Shown here one piece after another: positions 17,568 through 26,403 of a stretch of DNA of 64,000 bases. The DNA is from Acidovorax sp. NCPPB 3576 (GTDB taxonomy: Bacteria; Pseudomonadota; Gammaproteobacteria; Burkholderiales; Burkholderiaceae_C): the NCBI RefSeq assembly GCF_028473605.1, contig NZ_CP097267.1, positions 1,976,501 to 2,040,500 on the forward strand, given 5' to 3'. The notes under the pieces were generated by a model that had not been told where the DNA came from, did not search any database, and saw only the letters and a list, made by a program, of their open reading frames with translations. The stretch's first letter is position 1, and each line of letters begins with the position of its first letter. A program made the translations under genes and the position numbers.

Positions 17568-18128
17568 ATGACCTTCCGCCTGAATGCCCGCCTGGCTGCC
17601 GCCGGCCTCACGCTCGCCCTGTCTGCTGCCGCAATGCCGGCCCTCGCGCAAGTGACCGTCGGTGGCGCGCCGATGTACCCCACCAAGGACATCATCGACA
17701 ACGCGGTGAACTCCAAGGACCACACCACGCTGGTCGCCGCCGTGAAGGCTGCAGGCCTGGTGGACACGCTGAAGGGCCCTGGACCCTTCACGGTGTTCGC
17801 GCCCACCAACGCCGCGTTCGCCGCATTGCCTGCTGGCACGGTGGACACGCTGCTCAAACCCGAAAACAAGGCCACGCTGACCAAGGTGCTGACCTACCAC
17901 GTGGTGGCGGGCAAGGTCGATGCGGCATCGCTGTCGAAGATGATCGCCGATGGCAAGGGCTCGGCCAGCTTGAAGACCGTGGCCGGTGGCATGCTGACCG
18001 CCAAGGCCAGCGGTTCCACGATCGCGCTGACGGATGAAAAGGGTGGCACGTCCAATGTGACCATCGCCGACGTGTACCAGTCCAACGGCGTGATCCATGT
18101 CGTGGACAAGGTGCTGCTGCCCAAGTAA
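17568..18128 (+). CDS. secreted fasciclin-domain protein
   Basis: 186 residues. An N-terminal signal peptide (AGLTLALSAAAMPALA, cleavage before QVTVGG) is followed by one fasciclin (FAS1) domain with the H1 and H2 boxes, GPFTVFAPTNAAFAALP and the C-terminal NGVIHVVDKVLLP. Bacterial single-FAS1 proteins are periplasmic or secreted and linked to adhesion or surface interactions, mostly without proven function. CCGGAG lies upstream of the ATG. It is monocistronic between two terminators. Confidence 0.92.
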   Translation: MTFRLNARLAAAGLTLALSAAAMPALAQVTVGGAPMYPTKDIIDNAVNSKDHTTLVAAVKAAGLVDTLKGPGPFTVFAPTNAAFAALPAGTVDTLLKPENKATLTKVLTYHVVAGKVDAASLSKMIADGKGSASLKTVAGGMLTAKASGSTIALTDEKGGTSNVTIADVYQSNGVIHVVDKVLLPK

Positions 18129-18207
18129 GCCGAAGCGACAGGGCCGTTCTGTTCGCATTGCCGGTTCTGGGTGACTCCCAGCCGGTGCGAACCCTGCCAG
18201 AAAAAGC

Positions 18208-18248
18208 AAAGCCGCAAACGCGCCCATTGAGAGCGCCTTTGCGGCTTT
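18208..18248. terminator. bidirectional terminator between fasciclin and ligase genes
   Basis: AAAGCCGCAAA (18208-18218) pairs with TTTGCGGCTTT (18238-18248), with a short inner GCGC pairing. T runs occur on both strands (CGTTTTGG to the right; CTTTTT on the minus strand), so it can serve both convergent genes. Confidence 0.8.
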
Positions 18249-18268
18249 CGTTTTGGCGCTGGGGCAGG

Positions 18269-19144
18269 CTAAGGGGCGGCGGTGTGCATGTCCTCGCGCA
18301 CGCGCAGGAAGCTGGCGAAGCGCGGCAGACCGCCCTCGTGCGTGCCGCGAAAGCGGTAGGTCACCCAACTGCCCAGGGGCGGTGGATGATCCCGGTCCGC
18401 ATCGGTGAAGCCCGCGCCCAGCTTGAATCGCTGGCCGCCGGGCATCTCCACCAGCAGCGCCCCCATGCGGCCCCGGTGCCGGCCTTTGCCGGGCACGTGG
18501 CCCACGACCCGCGCTTCGGTGTCCTCATGGGTCTTGAGCTTGATGAGATCATCCCCGCGGCCGGCTTGGTACAGCGACGCCCCACGGTGCAGCATCAGCC
18601 CTTCGCCCCCGTCGCGCACCGTGCGGTGCAGCAGGGCCTGCAACCGGGCATCGGTGGCGATGCGCTGCTGGGGCACGGCCTGCACCCAGGGCTGGCCGAT
18701 GCGGGCCACGGCGGCCTGCAATGCCGGCAGGCGCTCATCGAAAGGGCCGCCCTGCGCAGGCAGATCGAACACCATGAACTGCAGGTGGCGCCAGGCCGTG
18801 TCGTCGGGCCGCCGCTGCCGCACGGTGGACTGCGCCTGGGCGAAGCGGCCCCGGCCGGCCCACAACTCGCCATCCATCGGGATCGCGGGCCAGCCCTGAG
18901 TGAACCAGGCGGGCGCATTCACCCGCTCGCCACCGCGCGTGTGCAGCTGATGTCCGTCCCAGTAGCCGCGCACCCCGTCGTACTTTTCGCTCACCCAGTA
19001 GTCCGCCAGCGGCAGCCCGGCACGGTAGATGTTGGCCAGGAGCAGTGGCGGCGGCGAGGCGGGCGATACCGGCGTCGGGGGTTGCGCCCAGGCCGGCAGC
19101 GCGCCGCAGACCAGCAGGACGGTGATGGCAATGCGGCGCAGCAT
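18269..19144 (-). CDS. exported minimal ATP-dependent DNA ligase (LigE type)
   Basis: 291 residues. A signal peptide (IAITVLLVCGALPAWA, cleavage near residue 20) is followed by the ligase adenylation domain with the nucleotide-binding lysine in EKYDGVRGYWDG (Lys54). Downstream motifs are MDGELWAG, GGEGLMLHR and DLIKLKTHEDTEARV, then a C-terminal OB domain (LGSWVTYRFRG). This matches the small periplasmic LigE ligases known from Neisseria, Haemophilus and other proteobacteria, which have been linked to handling of extracellular or incoming DNA. The main NAD-dependent LigA is expected elsewhere. Confidence 0.88.
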   Translation of the reverse strand: MLRRIAITVLLVCGALPAWAQPPTPVSPASPPPLLLANIYRAGLPLADYWVSEKYDGVRGYWDGHQLHTRGGERVNAPAWFTQGWPAIPMDGELWAGRGRFAQAQSTVRQRRPDDTAWRHLQFMVFDLPAQGGPFDERLPALQAAVARIGQPWVQAVPQQRIATDARLQALLHRTVRDGGEGLMLHRGASLYQAGRGDDLIKLKTHEDTEARVVGHVPGKGRHRGRMGALLVEMPGGQRFKLGAGFTDADRDHPPPLGSWVTYRFRGTHEGGLPRFASFLRVREDMHTAAP

Positions 19145-19151
19145 GGGATTA

Positions 19152-19204
19152 TTTTGCTATTGTTTTAATAGCGACATGCCCTAGGGAAATATGCGCTGGT
19201 GGCC
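19152..19204. repeat. intergenic palindromic repeat, copy 2 (ligE-fabI)
   Basis: GCTATT (19156-19161) pairs with AATAGC (19167-19172) around loop GTTTT. The following GCCCTAGGGAAATATGCGC (19178-19196) matches 14 of 19 bases of the inverted copy at 35763-35781. It occupies the gap between the divergently placed promoter side of ligE and the 3' end of fabI. Confidence 0.72.
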
Positions 19205-19219
19205 GATTTGGCTCAAACC

Positions 19220-20017
19220 TCAGGACAGTTCGGCGCTTTCTCGGCTGATGCCGCCCGTTTGGCTGAAGCCGCCGTCCACGTACATGATCTCGGCCGTCAC
19301 GCCGCTGGCCAGGTCCGACAGCAGGAAGGCGGCGGCGTTGCCCACGTCTTCGATCGTCACGTTGCGGCGCAGGGGCGAGGCGCCTGCGACCACGCCCAGC
19401 AGCTTGCCGAAGTCCTTGATGCCGCTGGCCGCCAGGGTCTTGATGGGTCCGGCGCTGATGCCGTTGGCGCGCATGCCGCGCGGGCCCAGCGATTCGGCCA
19501 GGTAGCGCACGCTGGCCTCCAGGCTGGCCTTGGCCAGGCCCATGGTGTTGTAGTTGGGCACCGTGCGCAGCGCGCCCAGGTAGCTCAGGGTGACCACGGA
19601 CGATTTATCGTTGAGGTAGGGCAGGGCGGCCTTGGCCATGGCGGGAAAGCTATAAGCGCTGATGTCGTGCGCGATGCGGAACGACTCGCGCGACAGCCCT
19701 TCGAGGAAGTCGCCGGCGATCGCCTCGCGCGGCGCGAAGCCGATGCTGTGCACGAAGCCGTCGAACTTCGGCCAGGCCTGCGACAGGTCGGCGAATAGGC
19801 GGTCGATCTGCTCGTCGCTGCCCACGTCGCAATCGAAGATGAGCTTGGAGTCGAACTCGGCAGCGAAGTCGGTGATGCGGTCCTTGAAGCGCTCGCCGAC
19901 GTAACTGAAGGCAAGTTCTGCGCCTTGTGCGTGGCAGGCGCGGGCGATGCCGTAGGCGATCGAGCGGTTGGACAACACGCCGGTGATAAGCAGCTTCTTG
20001 CCGGTCAGAAAACCCAT
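19220..20017 (-). CDS. fabI: enoyl-[acyl-carrier-protein] reductase (NADH)
   Basis: 265 residues. FabI reduces trans-2-enoyl-ACP in the last step of each fatty acid elongation cycle and is the triclosan target. The cofactor site is [20 protein letters not shown]. Tyr146, Tyr156 and Lys163 ([11 protein letters not shown]) stand at the same positions as in the E. coli enzyme. The start at 20017 has GGAGAAG upstream. An upstream in-frame ATG at 20101 would add 28 residues without family support. Confidence 0.96.
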   Translation of the reverse strand: MGFLTGKKLLITGVLSNRSIAYGIARACHAQGAELAFSYVGERFKDRITDFAAEFDSKLIFDCDVGSDEQIDRLFADLSQAWPKFDGFVHSIGFAPREAIAGDFLEGLSRESFRIAHDISAYSFPAMAKAALPYLNDKSSVVTLSYLGALRTVPNYNTMGLAKASLEASVRYLAESLGPRGMRANGISAGPIKTLAASGIKDFGKLLGVVAGASPLRRNVTIEDVGNAAAFLLSDLASGVTAEIMYVDGGFSQTGGISRESAELS

Positions 20018-20142
20018 GTTTCTTCTCCTGTGGAATGCGGGGGATTGGGGGCGTGGCGGCGGCGTGTGCGCCGCTGATAGACCCACCGGGGCATGTGACA
20101 TGCGACCCGTCGGGGCGCAGCCAGCTAGTGCAGAATTGTCGC

Positions 20143-21975
20143 ATGCGTCTTTGGCCGATCTTGTTGCTGTGGGGGAGTGCGATGCCCGTGTGGGCGGGAC
20201 ACGCCTATGCGCTGTGGGGCGAGCCCCGGATGCCTGCGGGCTTCGACCACTTCGGGTACGTCAACCCCGACGCGCCCAAGGGCGGCGAACTGCGGCTGGT
20301 GAGCAACCTGCGCGTCTCCACCTTCGACAAATACAACCCGTTCACCATCAAGGGCAATTCCCCGGCCTACCTGTCGGACCTGATGTTCGATACGTTGCTC
20401 ACCGGCTCGCTGGACGAGACCGCCACCGGCTACGGCCTGCTGGCGCAGGACGTGGAGGTGGCCGCCGATGGCCTCTCGGTGGTGTTCCGCCTGCGGCCCG
20501 AAGCGCGCTTTCACAACGGCAAGCCGGTGCTGGCACAGGATGTGAAGTTCAGCTACGACACGCTGATGGGTCCCTACACCTCGCCGGCCTACAAGACGGC
20601 GCTGTTCGACGTGGCGGGCATCGACGTGATCGACGACCGCACGGTGCGCTACCGCTTCAAGCACCCCAACCGCGAGCTGCCGCTCACGGTGGGCGGGCTG
20701 CCGGTCTTCAGCCGCGACTGGGGCGTGCAGAACGGCAAGGCCAAGCGCTTCGATCAGGTGGTGATGGACATCCCGATCGGCAGCGGCCCCTACAAGATCG
20801 GGCCGGTGCGCTTCGGCAAGGACATCACCTACGTGCGCGATCCCGGCTACTGGGCGCGCGATCTCAACGTGCGCAAGGGCACCGCCAATTTCGACCGCAT
20901 CCTGGTGAAGATCTACCGCGACAACACGGCGCGACTGGAGGCGCTCAAGGCCGGTGAGTTCGACCTGATGCGCTTTTTCAGCGCGGGCGACTGGGCCCGC
21001 CGCGTCACGGGACGCAAGTTCGATACCGGCGAGCTGGTCAAGGGCGATTTCGCGCACAAGCTGCCTTCGGGCTTCCAGAGCTACGTGCTCAACACGCGCC
21101 GCCCGCTGCTGCAGGATGCCCGCGTGCGTGAAGCGCTGGGGCTGGCCTACGACTTCGAGTGGATGAGCCGCCAGCTGTTCTACGGCGCCTACCAGCGCAT
21201 CAACGGCCTGTTCGGCAACACCCTGTGCGAGACCCGCGGCACGCCCACGCCCGAGGAACTGGCGCTGATGGAGCCCTGGCGCCAGAGCCTTCCCGCCAGC
21301 GCCTTCGGCCCCATGACCATGCCGCCGCGCACCGAGGGCGGCACGACGCTGCGCGACAACCTGCGCCGTGCGCAGGCCCTTTTGAGAGAGGCGGGCTGGG
21401 AGGTCAAGGACGGCGCGCTGCGCAACGCCCAAGGCCAGGCCATGGTGCTGGAGTACCTGGACAGCAGCGAGGGCGGCGTGCGGTCGCTGTCGTCATGGAT
21501 CCGCAACCTGCAAAAGCTCGGCATCACGCTGAACTTTCGTGCGGTGGATTTCGCGCTCTATCAGCAGCGCCTGAGCAAGTTCGACTTCGACATCACCACC
21601 ATCGCGTACCAGGGCACCAACAACCCGGGGCAGGAGCTGGCCGACATGTTCGGCTCGCAGGCGGCGGACACGGAAGACTCGGGCAACTTTCCCGGCGTGA
21701 AGAGCAAGGCCGTGGACGCGATGATCCGGGGCATCGTGTCGGCCAAGACGCTGGACGAGTTGCTGCCCGCCTGCCATGCCCTGGAGCGCGTCATCGCGCA
21801 CGGGCACTACCTGATTCCCCAGTACACGGCGCCCTCGCACCGCATGGTCTATAACGCCTGGCGCCTGGAGCGGCCGGCCACGCTGCCGCCGTATTCCACG
21901 GGCGAGGCCTGGGCCATCGACACCTGGTGGGCCCGCATGCCGCCCCAGACGGCGCCGGACCCCGCGCGGCGCTGA
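20143..21975 (+). CDS. yejA: YejA-like periplasmic peptide-binding protein
   Basis: 610 residues, SBP family 5. A signal peptide ([16 protein letters not shown]) is followed by the YejA-specific start [20 protein letters not shown]. The mature protein carries the usual bilobed oligopeptide-binder sequence ([30 protein letters not shown]). In enterobacteria YejABEF imports microcin C and related peptides. The natural substrate here is probably a peptide or a cell-wall fragment. It is the first gene of a four-gene unit and 59 bases ahead of the permease. Confidence 0.93.
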   Translation: MRLWPILLLWGSAMPVWAGHAYALWGEPRMPAGFDHFGYVNPDAPKGGELRLVSNLRVSTFDKYNPFTIKGNSPAYLSDLMFDTLLTGSLDETATGYGLLAQDVEVAADGLSVVFRLRPEARFHNGKPVLAQDVKFSYDTLMGPYTSPAYKTALFDVAGIDVIDDRTVRYRFKHPNRELPLTVGGLPVFSRDWGVQNGKAKRFDQVVMDIPIGSGPYKIGPVRFGKDITYVRDPGYWARDLNVRKGTANFDRILVKIYRDNTARLEALKAGEFDLMRFFSAGDWARRVTGRKFDTGELVKGDFAHKLPSGFQSYVLNTRRPLLQDARVREALGLAYDFEWMSRQLFYGAYQRINGLFGNTLCETRGTPTPEELALMEPWRQSLPASAFGPMTMPPRTEGGTTLRDNLRRAQALLREAGWEVKDGALRNAQGQAMVLEYLDSSEGGVRSLSSWIRNLQKLGITLNFRAVDFALYQQRLSKFDFDITTIAYQGTNNPGQELADMFGSQAADTEDSGNFPGVKSKAVDAMIRGIVSAKTLDELLPACHALERVIAHGHYLIPQYTAPSHRMVYNAWRLERPATLPPYSTGEAWAIDTWWARMPPQTAPDPARR

Positions 21976-22034
21976 TCCGCCCGCACCCCCCGGCCCCGTC
22001 CTGACCTGCCCACATTCCGACCCTCACCGCCGCC

Positions 22035-23072
22035 ATGTTCGCCTACATCCTCAAGCGCGTGCTGCTCATGCTGCCCACCCTGCTCGGCGTGCTGCTGCTG
22101 ACCTTCGTGGTGATCCAGTTCGTGCCCGGCGGCCCCGTCGAGCAGTACCTGGCCGAGTCCAAGGCGGGCATGGGGCGCGGCGGCGGCGGGGCCGAAGGCG
22201 GAGGCCTGGCTTACCGGGGGGCGCAGGGCGTGGACCCGAAACGGCTGGAGCAGATCAAGGCGCTCTACGGTTTCGACAAGCCGGCGCATGAGCGCTTTTG
22301 GCAGATGCTGGGGCAATTCGCGCGCTTCGACCTGGGCCGCAGCTTCTTTCAGAACAAGGACGTGTGGCAGCTCGTGAAGGAAAAGCTGCCCGTGTCGATC
22401 AGCCTGGGCCTGTGGACCTTCTTCATCAGCTACCTCGTGGCCGTGCCGCTCGGCGTGGCCAAGGCGGTGCGGGCGGGCTCGCGCTTTGACTTCGTCACCA
22501 CGCTCATCGTGCTGGCGGGCTACGCCATCCCCGGCTTCGTGCTGGGCGTGGCGCTGCTGGTGATCTTCGGCGGGCAACTGCAGTGGTTCCCGCTGCGGGG
22601 GCTCACCTCGGCGAACTGGGACGAGATGACCTGGGGGGCGCGCATCGTGGACTACCTGTGGCACATCACGCTGCCGGTCACGGCGATGGTGCTGGGCAGC
22701 TTCGCGGTGACGGCCATGCTGACCAAGAACGCCTTCCTCGAAGAGATCCGCAAGCAATACGTGCTCACGGCCCGCGCCAAGGGACTGTCGGAGCGGCAGG
22801 TGCTGTGGAAGCACGTGTTCCGCAATGCGCTCATTCCCATCATCACGGGCTTTCCGGCAGCGTTCATCGGGGCGTTCTTCGCCGGCTCGCTGCTGATCGA
22901 GACGCTCTTCTCGCTCGACGGCCTGGGCCTGCTGAGCTACGAGAGCGTGATCCGGCGCGACTACCCCGTGGTGCTGGGCACGCTGTATCTCTTCACGCTG
23001 ATCGGACTGGTGACCAAGCTGGTGAGCGATCTTTGCTACGTATGGGTGGACCCGCGTGTCAAGTTTGACTAA
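22035..23072 (+). CDS. yejB: peptide ABC transporter permease, YejB-like
   Basis: 345 residues with six membrane helices. The first is FAYILKRVLLMLPTLLGVLL, and a large periplasmic loop follows. The permease motif EEIRKQYVLTARAKGLSERQ couples to the ATPase. The Gly-rich loop GMGRGGGGAEGGG (about residues 45-57) is as seen in YejB proteins. Its 3' end overlaps the next gene by 17 bases. Confidence 0.94.
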   Translation: MFAYILKRVLLMLPTLLGVLLLTFVVIQFVPGGPVEQYLAESKAGMGRGGGGAEGGGLAYRGAQGVDPKRLEQIKALYGFDKPAHERFWQMLGQFARFDLGRSFFQNKDVWQLVKEKLPVSISLGLWTFFISYLVAVPLGVAKAVRAGSRFDFVTTLIVLAGYAIPGFVLGVALLVIFGGQLQWFPLRGLTSANWDEMTWGARIVDYLWHITLPVTAMVLGSFAVTAMLTKNAFLEEIRKQYVLTARAKGLSERQVLWKHVFRNALIPIITGFPAAFIGAFFAGSLLIETLFSLDGLGLLSYESVIRRDYPVVLGTLYLFTLIGLVTKLVSDLCYVWVDPRVKFD

Positions 23073-24150
23073 CCCCCCTGAGCCGGCCGATGGCCGCCCC
23101 CGCGATGGCGCCGTGCCTGCACCCTCGCTCTCGCCCGGCCGCCGTGCGTGGCGGCGCTTCAAGCGCAACCGGTTGGGCTACTGGAGCCTGATCCTGTTCA
23201 GCGCGCTGGTGGCCTTGAGCCTGGTGGCCGAGCTGATCAGCAACGACCGCCCCTTGATCGTGCGCTACGAGGGGCAGACCTACCTGCCCATGCTGCACGA
23301 CTACTCCGAAAAGACTTTCGGCGGCGATTTCGACACGCCCACCGACTACCTGGACCCCTTCATCCGCGATCGCCTGCGGCAAGGCAGCAACTGGGCGCTG
23401 TACACCCTCAATCCGTATGGCCCGAACACGCTGAACTATTTCGCGAAATCGCCCAACCCGTCCGGCCCCACGGCGCAGAACTGGCTGGGTACGGACGACC
23501 GGGGCCGCGACCTGCTCGCGCAGCTGATCTACGGCTTTCGCGTGAGCGTGCTTTTTGCCATCGCGCTCACGGTGGTGGGGGTGCTGCTGGGCGTCATCAC
23601 CGGGGCGATCCAGGGCTTTTTCGGGGGCAAGACCGACCTGGCGTTCCAGCGCTTCATCGAGATCTGGGGCTCGATGCCCGAGCTGTACCTGCTCATCATC
23701 TTCAGCGCCGTGTTCGCCCCCAGCGTCGGCCTGCTGCTGGTGCTGCTGTCGCTGTTCGGCTGGATGGGCCTGTCGGACTACGTGCGTGCGGAGTTCCTGC
23801 GCAACCGGCAACTCGACTACGTGAAGGCCGCCCGCGCGCTGGGCGTGCCCAATGGGCAGATCATCTGGCGCCACATCCTGCCCAACAGCATGACGCCGGT
23901 GGTGACCTTTCTGCCGTTTCGCATGAGCGCGGCCATTCTGGCGCTCGCCTCGCTCGATTTCCTGGGCCTGGGCGTGCCACCCGGCACGCCGTCGCTGGGC
24001 GAGTTGCTCAACCAGGGCAAGAACAACATCGATGCCTGGTGGATTTCGCTGTTCACGTTCGCGGCGCTGGTGGTCACGCTGCTGCTGCTCACCTTCATGG
24101 GCGACGCGCTGCGCGATGCGCTCGATCCCCGCAAGGCAGACCATTCATGA
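23056..24150 (+). CDS. yejE: peptide ABC transporter permease, YejE-like
   Basis: 364 residues, the second permease subunit. One N-terminal helix (LGYWSLILFSALVALSLVAE) and a long periplasmic segment with DYSEKTFGGDFDTPTDYLDP, typical of YejE, precede five further helices and the coupling motif. It starts with GTG inside the end of yejB and ends in an ATGA overlap with the ATPase gene. Confidence 0.94.
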   Translation: MSSLTNPPEPADGRPRDGAVPAPSLSPGRRAWRRFKRNRLGYWSLILFSALVALSLVAELISNDRPLIVRYEGQTYLPMLHDYSEKTFGGDFDTPTDYLDPFIRDRLRQGSNWALYTLNPYGPNTLNYFAKSPNPSGPTAQNWLGTDDRGRDLLAQLIYGFRVSVLFAIALTVVGVLLGVITGAIQGFFGGKTDLAFQRFIEIWGSMPELYLLIIFSAVFAPSVGLLLVLLSLFGWMGLSDYVRAEFLRNRQLDYVKAARALGVPNGQIIWRHILPNSMTPVVTFLPFRMSAAILALASLDFLGLGVPPGTPSLGELLNQGKNNIDAWWISLFTFAALVVTLLLLTFMGDALRDALDPRKADHS

Positions 24151-25823
24151 GCGACGCACGCCTGCGCGGCACCGCGCCTTCCATCCCGCCGTCCCCGTCT
24201 TCTCCGCAGTCCCCACTGCTGCAGTTGCAGGACCTGCGTGTGCGCTTCGGCGACAAGGAGGTGGTGCGCGGGGTCAGTTTCGACATCGCGGCCGGCGAGA
24301 AGCTCGCGTTGGTGGGCGAATCCGGTTCTGGCAAAACGATTACCGCGCTGTCGATCCTTCGGCTGGCGGGCGATGCGCGCATCACCGGCCGCGCGCTGAT
24401 GGACGGGCACGACCTGCTGGCCCTGTCCGAGCGCGAGATGCGCGGTGTGCGCGGCGGCGATATCGCCATGGTGTTCCAGGAGCCCATGACGGCACTCAAC
24501 CCGCTCATGTCGGTGGGTGACCAGGTGGCCGAGGTGCTGCAGCTCAAGCAGGCGCTCTCGCGTGCGCAGGCCGGGCAGGCGGCCATCGAGTTGCTGGCCA
24601 GCACGGGTATTCCTGAGCCGGCCCGGCGCGCGGGCGCGTTTCCGCACCAGCTGTCGGGCGGGCAGCGCCAGCGCGCGATGATTTCCATGGCGCTGGCCAG
24701 CCGCCCGCGCCTTTTGCTGGCTGACGAGCCGACCACCGCGCTGGACGTGACGCTGCGCGGACAGATCCTCGACCTGCTGTCCGACCTGCAGCGCCAGACC
24801 GGCATGGCCGTGCTGCTCATCACGCACGACCTGCACCTGGTGCGCCAATTCGCCGACCGTGTGGCGGTCATGGAGCACGGGGTGCTGGTGGAGTCTGGCG
24901 CGGTGTCGGACGTGTTCCGTGCGCCGCAGCATGCATACACGCAGCGCCTCATCGGCAGCGTGCCGCGCCGCGACGTACTGGATGCAGCGCCTTCGCCCAC
25001 CGCCGTGCCTGCCGCGCAGGCGCACGCGCTGCGCGTGGCCTATGCCACGCCGCTGCCGGGCATCCGTGGCTGGTTCCGGCGCGGAGAGTTCGTGGCGGTG
25101 AAAGGCGCCGATTTTTCCATCGGACCCGCGCGCACCTTGGGCGTGGTGGGCGAATCGGGATCGGGAAAATCCACCCTGGCACAGGCGCTGCTGGGGCTGC
25201 TGCCGTACCAGGGCGAGCTGCGGATCGCAGGGCAGGGCTGGCAATTGCCGGCCCAGCGCAACACCCCGGAGAACCAAGCCTTGCGCCGTCAGGTGCAGGT
25301 GGTGTTCCAGGACCCGTTTTCCTCCCTGTCGCCGCGCCTGACCGTGGAAGAGATCGTGGGCGAGGGCCTGCGGGTGCACGAGCCCGGCCTGTCGCCCGCC
25401 GACCGCCGCGCGCGCGTGCAGTCGGCGCTGGAGGATGTGGGCCTGACCGAGGCGCAATTCCCCGGGTTGCTGGCGCGTTATCCGCACGAGTTTTCCGGCG
25501 GGCAGCGCCAGCGGCTGGCGATTGCGCGCGCGCTCATCCTGAGCCCCCGGCTGCTGGTGCTGGACGAGCCCACCAGCGCCCTGGACGTCACCATCCAGCA
25601 GCAGGTGCTGGCGCTGCTGCAGCGGCTGCAGAAGGAGCGCTCGCTCAGCTACCTGCTCATCACGCATGACGTGGCGGTGATCCGTGCGATGGCGCACGAC
25701 GTGATTGTGATGAAGGACGGCGAGGTGCTGGAGTCGGGCCCGGTGCAGGCGGTGCTGGATGCGCCCGGGCACCCCTACACCCAGCGGCTGGTGTCTGCGG
25801 CCGGGCTGGATGGGGTGGGTTGA
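24147..25823 (+). CDS. yejF: peptide ABC transporter ATP-binding protein (two ATPase domains), YejF-like
   Basis: 558 residues with two ABC domains. The first has GESGSGKT and LSGGQRQRAMI, and the second has GESGSGKS and FSGGQRQRLAI, each with a Walker B aspartate followed by EPT. The fused architecture is as in YejF. It starts in an ATGA overlap with yejE, and the frame extends upstream only as a shadow of yejE. It powers the YejABE importer at the inner membrane. Confidence 0.94.
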   Translation: MSDARLRGTAPSIPPSPSSPQSPLLQLQDLRVRFGDKEVVRGVSFDIAAGEKLALVGESGSGKTITALSILRLAGDARITGRALMDGHDLLALSEREMRGVRGGDIAMVFQEPMTALNPLMSVGDQVAEVLQLKQALSRAQAGQAAIELLASTGIPEPARRAGAFPHQLSGGQRQRAMISMALASRPRLLLADEPTTALDVTLRGQILDLLSDLQRQTGMAVLLITHDLHLVRQFADRVAVMEHGVLVESGAVSDVFRAPQHAYTQRLIGSVPRRDVLDAAPSPTAVPAAQAHALRVAYATPLPGIRGWFRRGEFVAVKGADFSIGPARTLGVVGESGSGKSTLAQALLGLLPYQGELRIAGQGWQLPAQRNTPENQALRRQVQVVFQDPFSSLSPRLTVEEIVGEGLRVHEPGLSPADRRARVQSALEDVGLTEAQFPGLLARYPHEFSGGQRQRLAIARALILSPRLLVLDEPTSALDVTIQQQVLALLQRLQKERSLSYLLITHDVAVIRAMAHDVIVMKDGEVLESGPVQAVLDAPGHPYTQRLVSAAGLDGVG

Positions 25824-25872
25824 ACCGGATTTGGGGTGTTTTCGGCCCTATGCCGGGGCATTGATTGCCCTA

Positions 25873-25913
25873 TTTGCTATCAATTAAATAGCAAAACGCT
25901 GGCTTGAGGCGTT
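25873..25913. repeat. intergenic palindromic repeat, copy 3 (yejF-flxA-like)
   Basis: TTTGCTAT (25873-25880) pairs perfectly with ATAGCAAA (25888-25895). A second stem, AACGC with GCGTT (25909-25913), follows. It lies between two convergent genes, so it may also aid termination, but there is no T run. Confidence 0.72.
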
Positions 25914-25961
25914 GGGGCGCGCCGCATGTCCGGGCGGTGGGCCGGGCGCCGGGCGCGGCGA

Positions 25962-26345
25962 TCAGGCGAAGGTATCGACTTGCGTGCCCAGGGTGGCGGA
26001 GGCGGCGGGTGGGGTCTTCTTCTTGTCGGCCGACTGCTGCAGCTCCATGGCCTTTTCCATGGCCTTTTGCTGCTGCTCCTGCTGCTGGGCCTGCTGGATG
26101 GCTGCGATCTGCTGCTGCACGAGCTGGATCTGGTTCTGCAGCGCCTGCAGCCTCTGCTGCTTGGCTTTGGCGTCGCTGGGGTCGGACGCCTGGCTGGCGT
26201 CTGCCGACGCCTGCTTGAGATCGGCCGTGAGGTCCTTGAGCTGCTTTTGAAGCGCCGCGATGTCACCGCTCGATTGGCCCGAAGCGCGGCTCCCCGAAAC
26301 GCTGGTGGAAGAGGTGCTGGAGGCGGAGGAGATGGACAGGGACAT
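25962..26345 (-). CDS. FlxA-like coiled-coil protein
   Basis: 127 residues. A Ser-rich N terminus is followed by a long Gln- and Ala-rich coiled coil (IAALQKQLKDLTADLKQAS, QRLQALQNQIQLVQQQIAAI), as in the FlxA family. E. coli flxA is a flagellar-regulon gene of unknown role. No signal peptide or membrane segment is present. The Gln-rich stretch gives CTG-type triplet runs on the plus strand between about 26035 and 26165. Function is not established. Confidence 0.72.
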   Translation of the reverse strand: MSLSISSASSTSSTSVSGSRASGQSSGDIAALQKQLKDLTADLKQASADASQASDPSDAKAKQQRLQALQNQIQLVQQQIAAIQQAQQQEQQQKAMEKAMELQQSADKKKTPPAASATLGTQVDTFA

Positions 26346-26403
26346 GAACGAGGTATCGGCTGGTCGGGGGTGGAACTGTAGGCCTTGCCGGCTTTTATTC
26401 TGT

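Noticed and set aside
14875..17568. An 897-codon open frame on the minus strand opposite the decarboxylase gene
   Set aside because: The composition is the typical antisense shadow of a GC-rich gene. The plus-strand frame has full PLP decarboxylase motifs and a good ribosome binding site.
23148..24146. Upstream extension of the YejF-like frame through yejE
   Set aside because: The first 333 codons are a frame-shifted shadow of yejE. YejF begins at 24147 with an ATGA overlap.
26035..26165. CTG-type triplet runs as a microsatellite
   Set aside because: They code the Gln-rich coiled coil of the FlxA-like protein and are interrupted. No evidence of length variation can be seen in one sequence.
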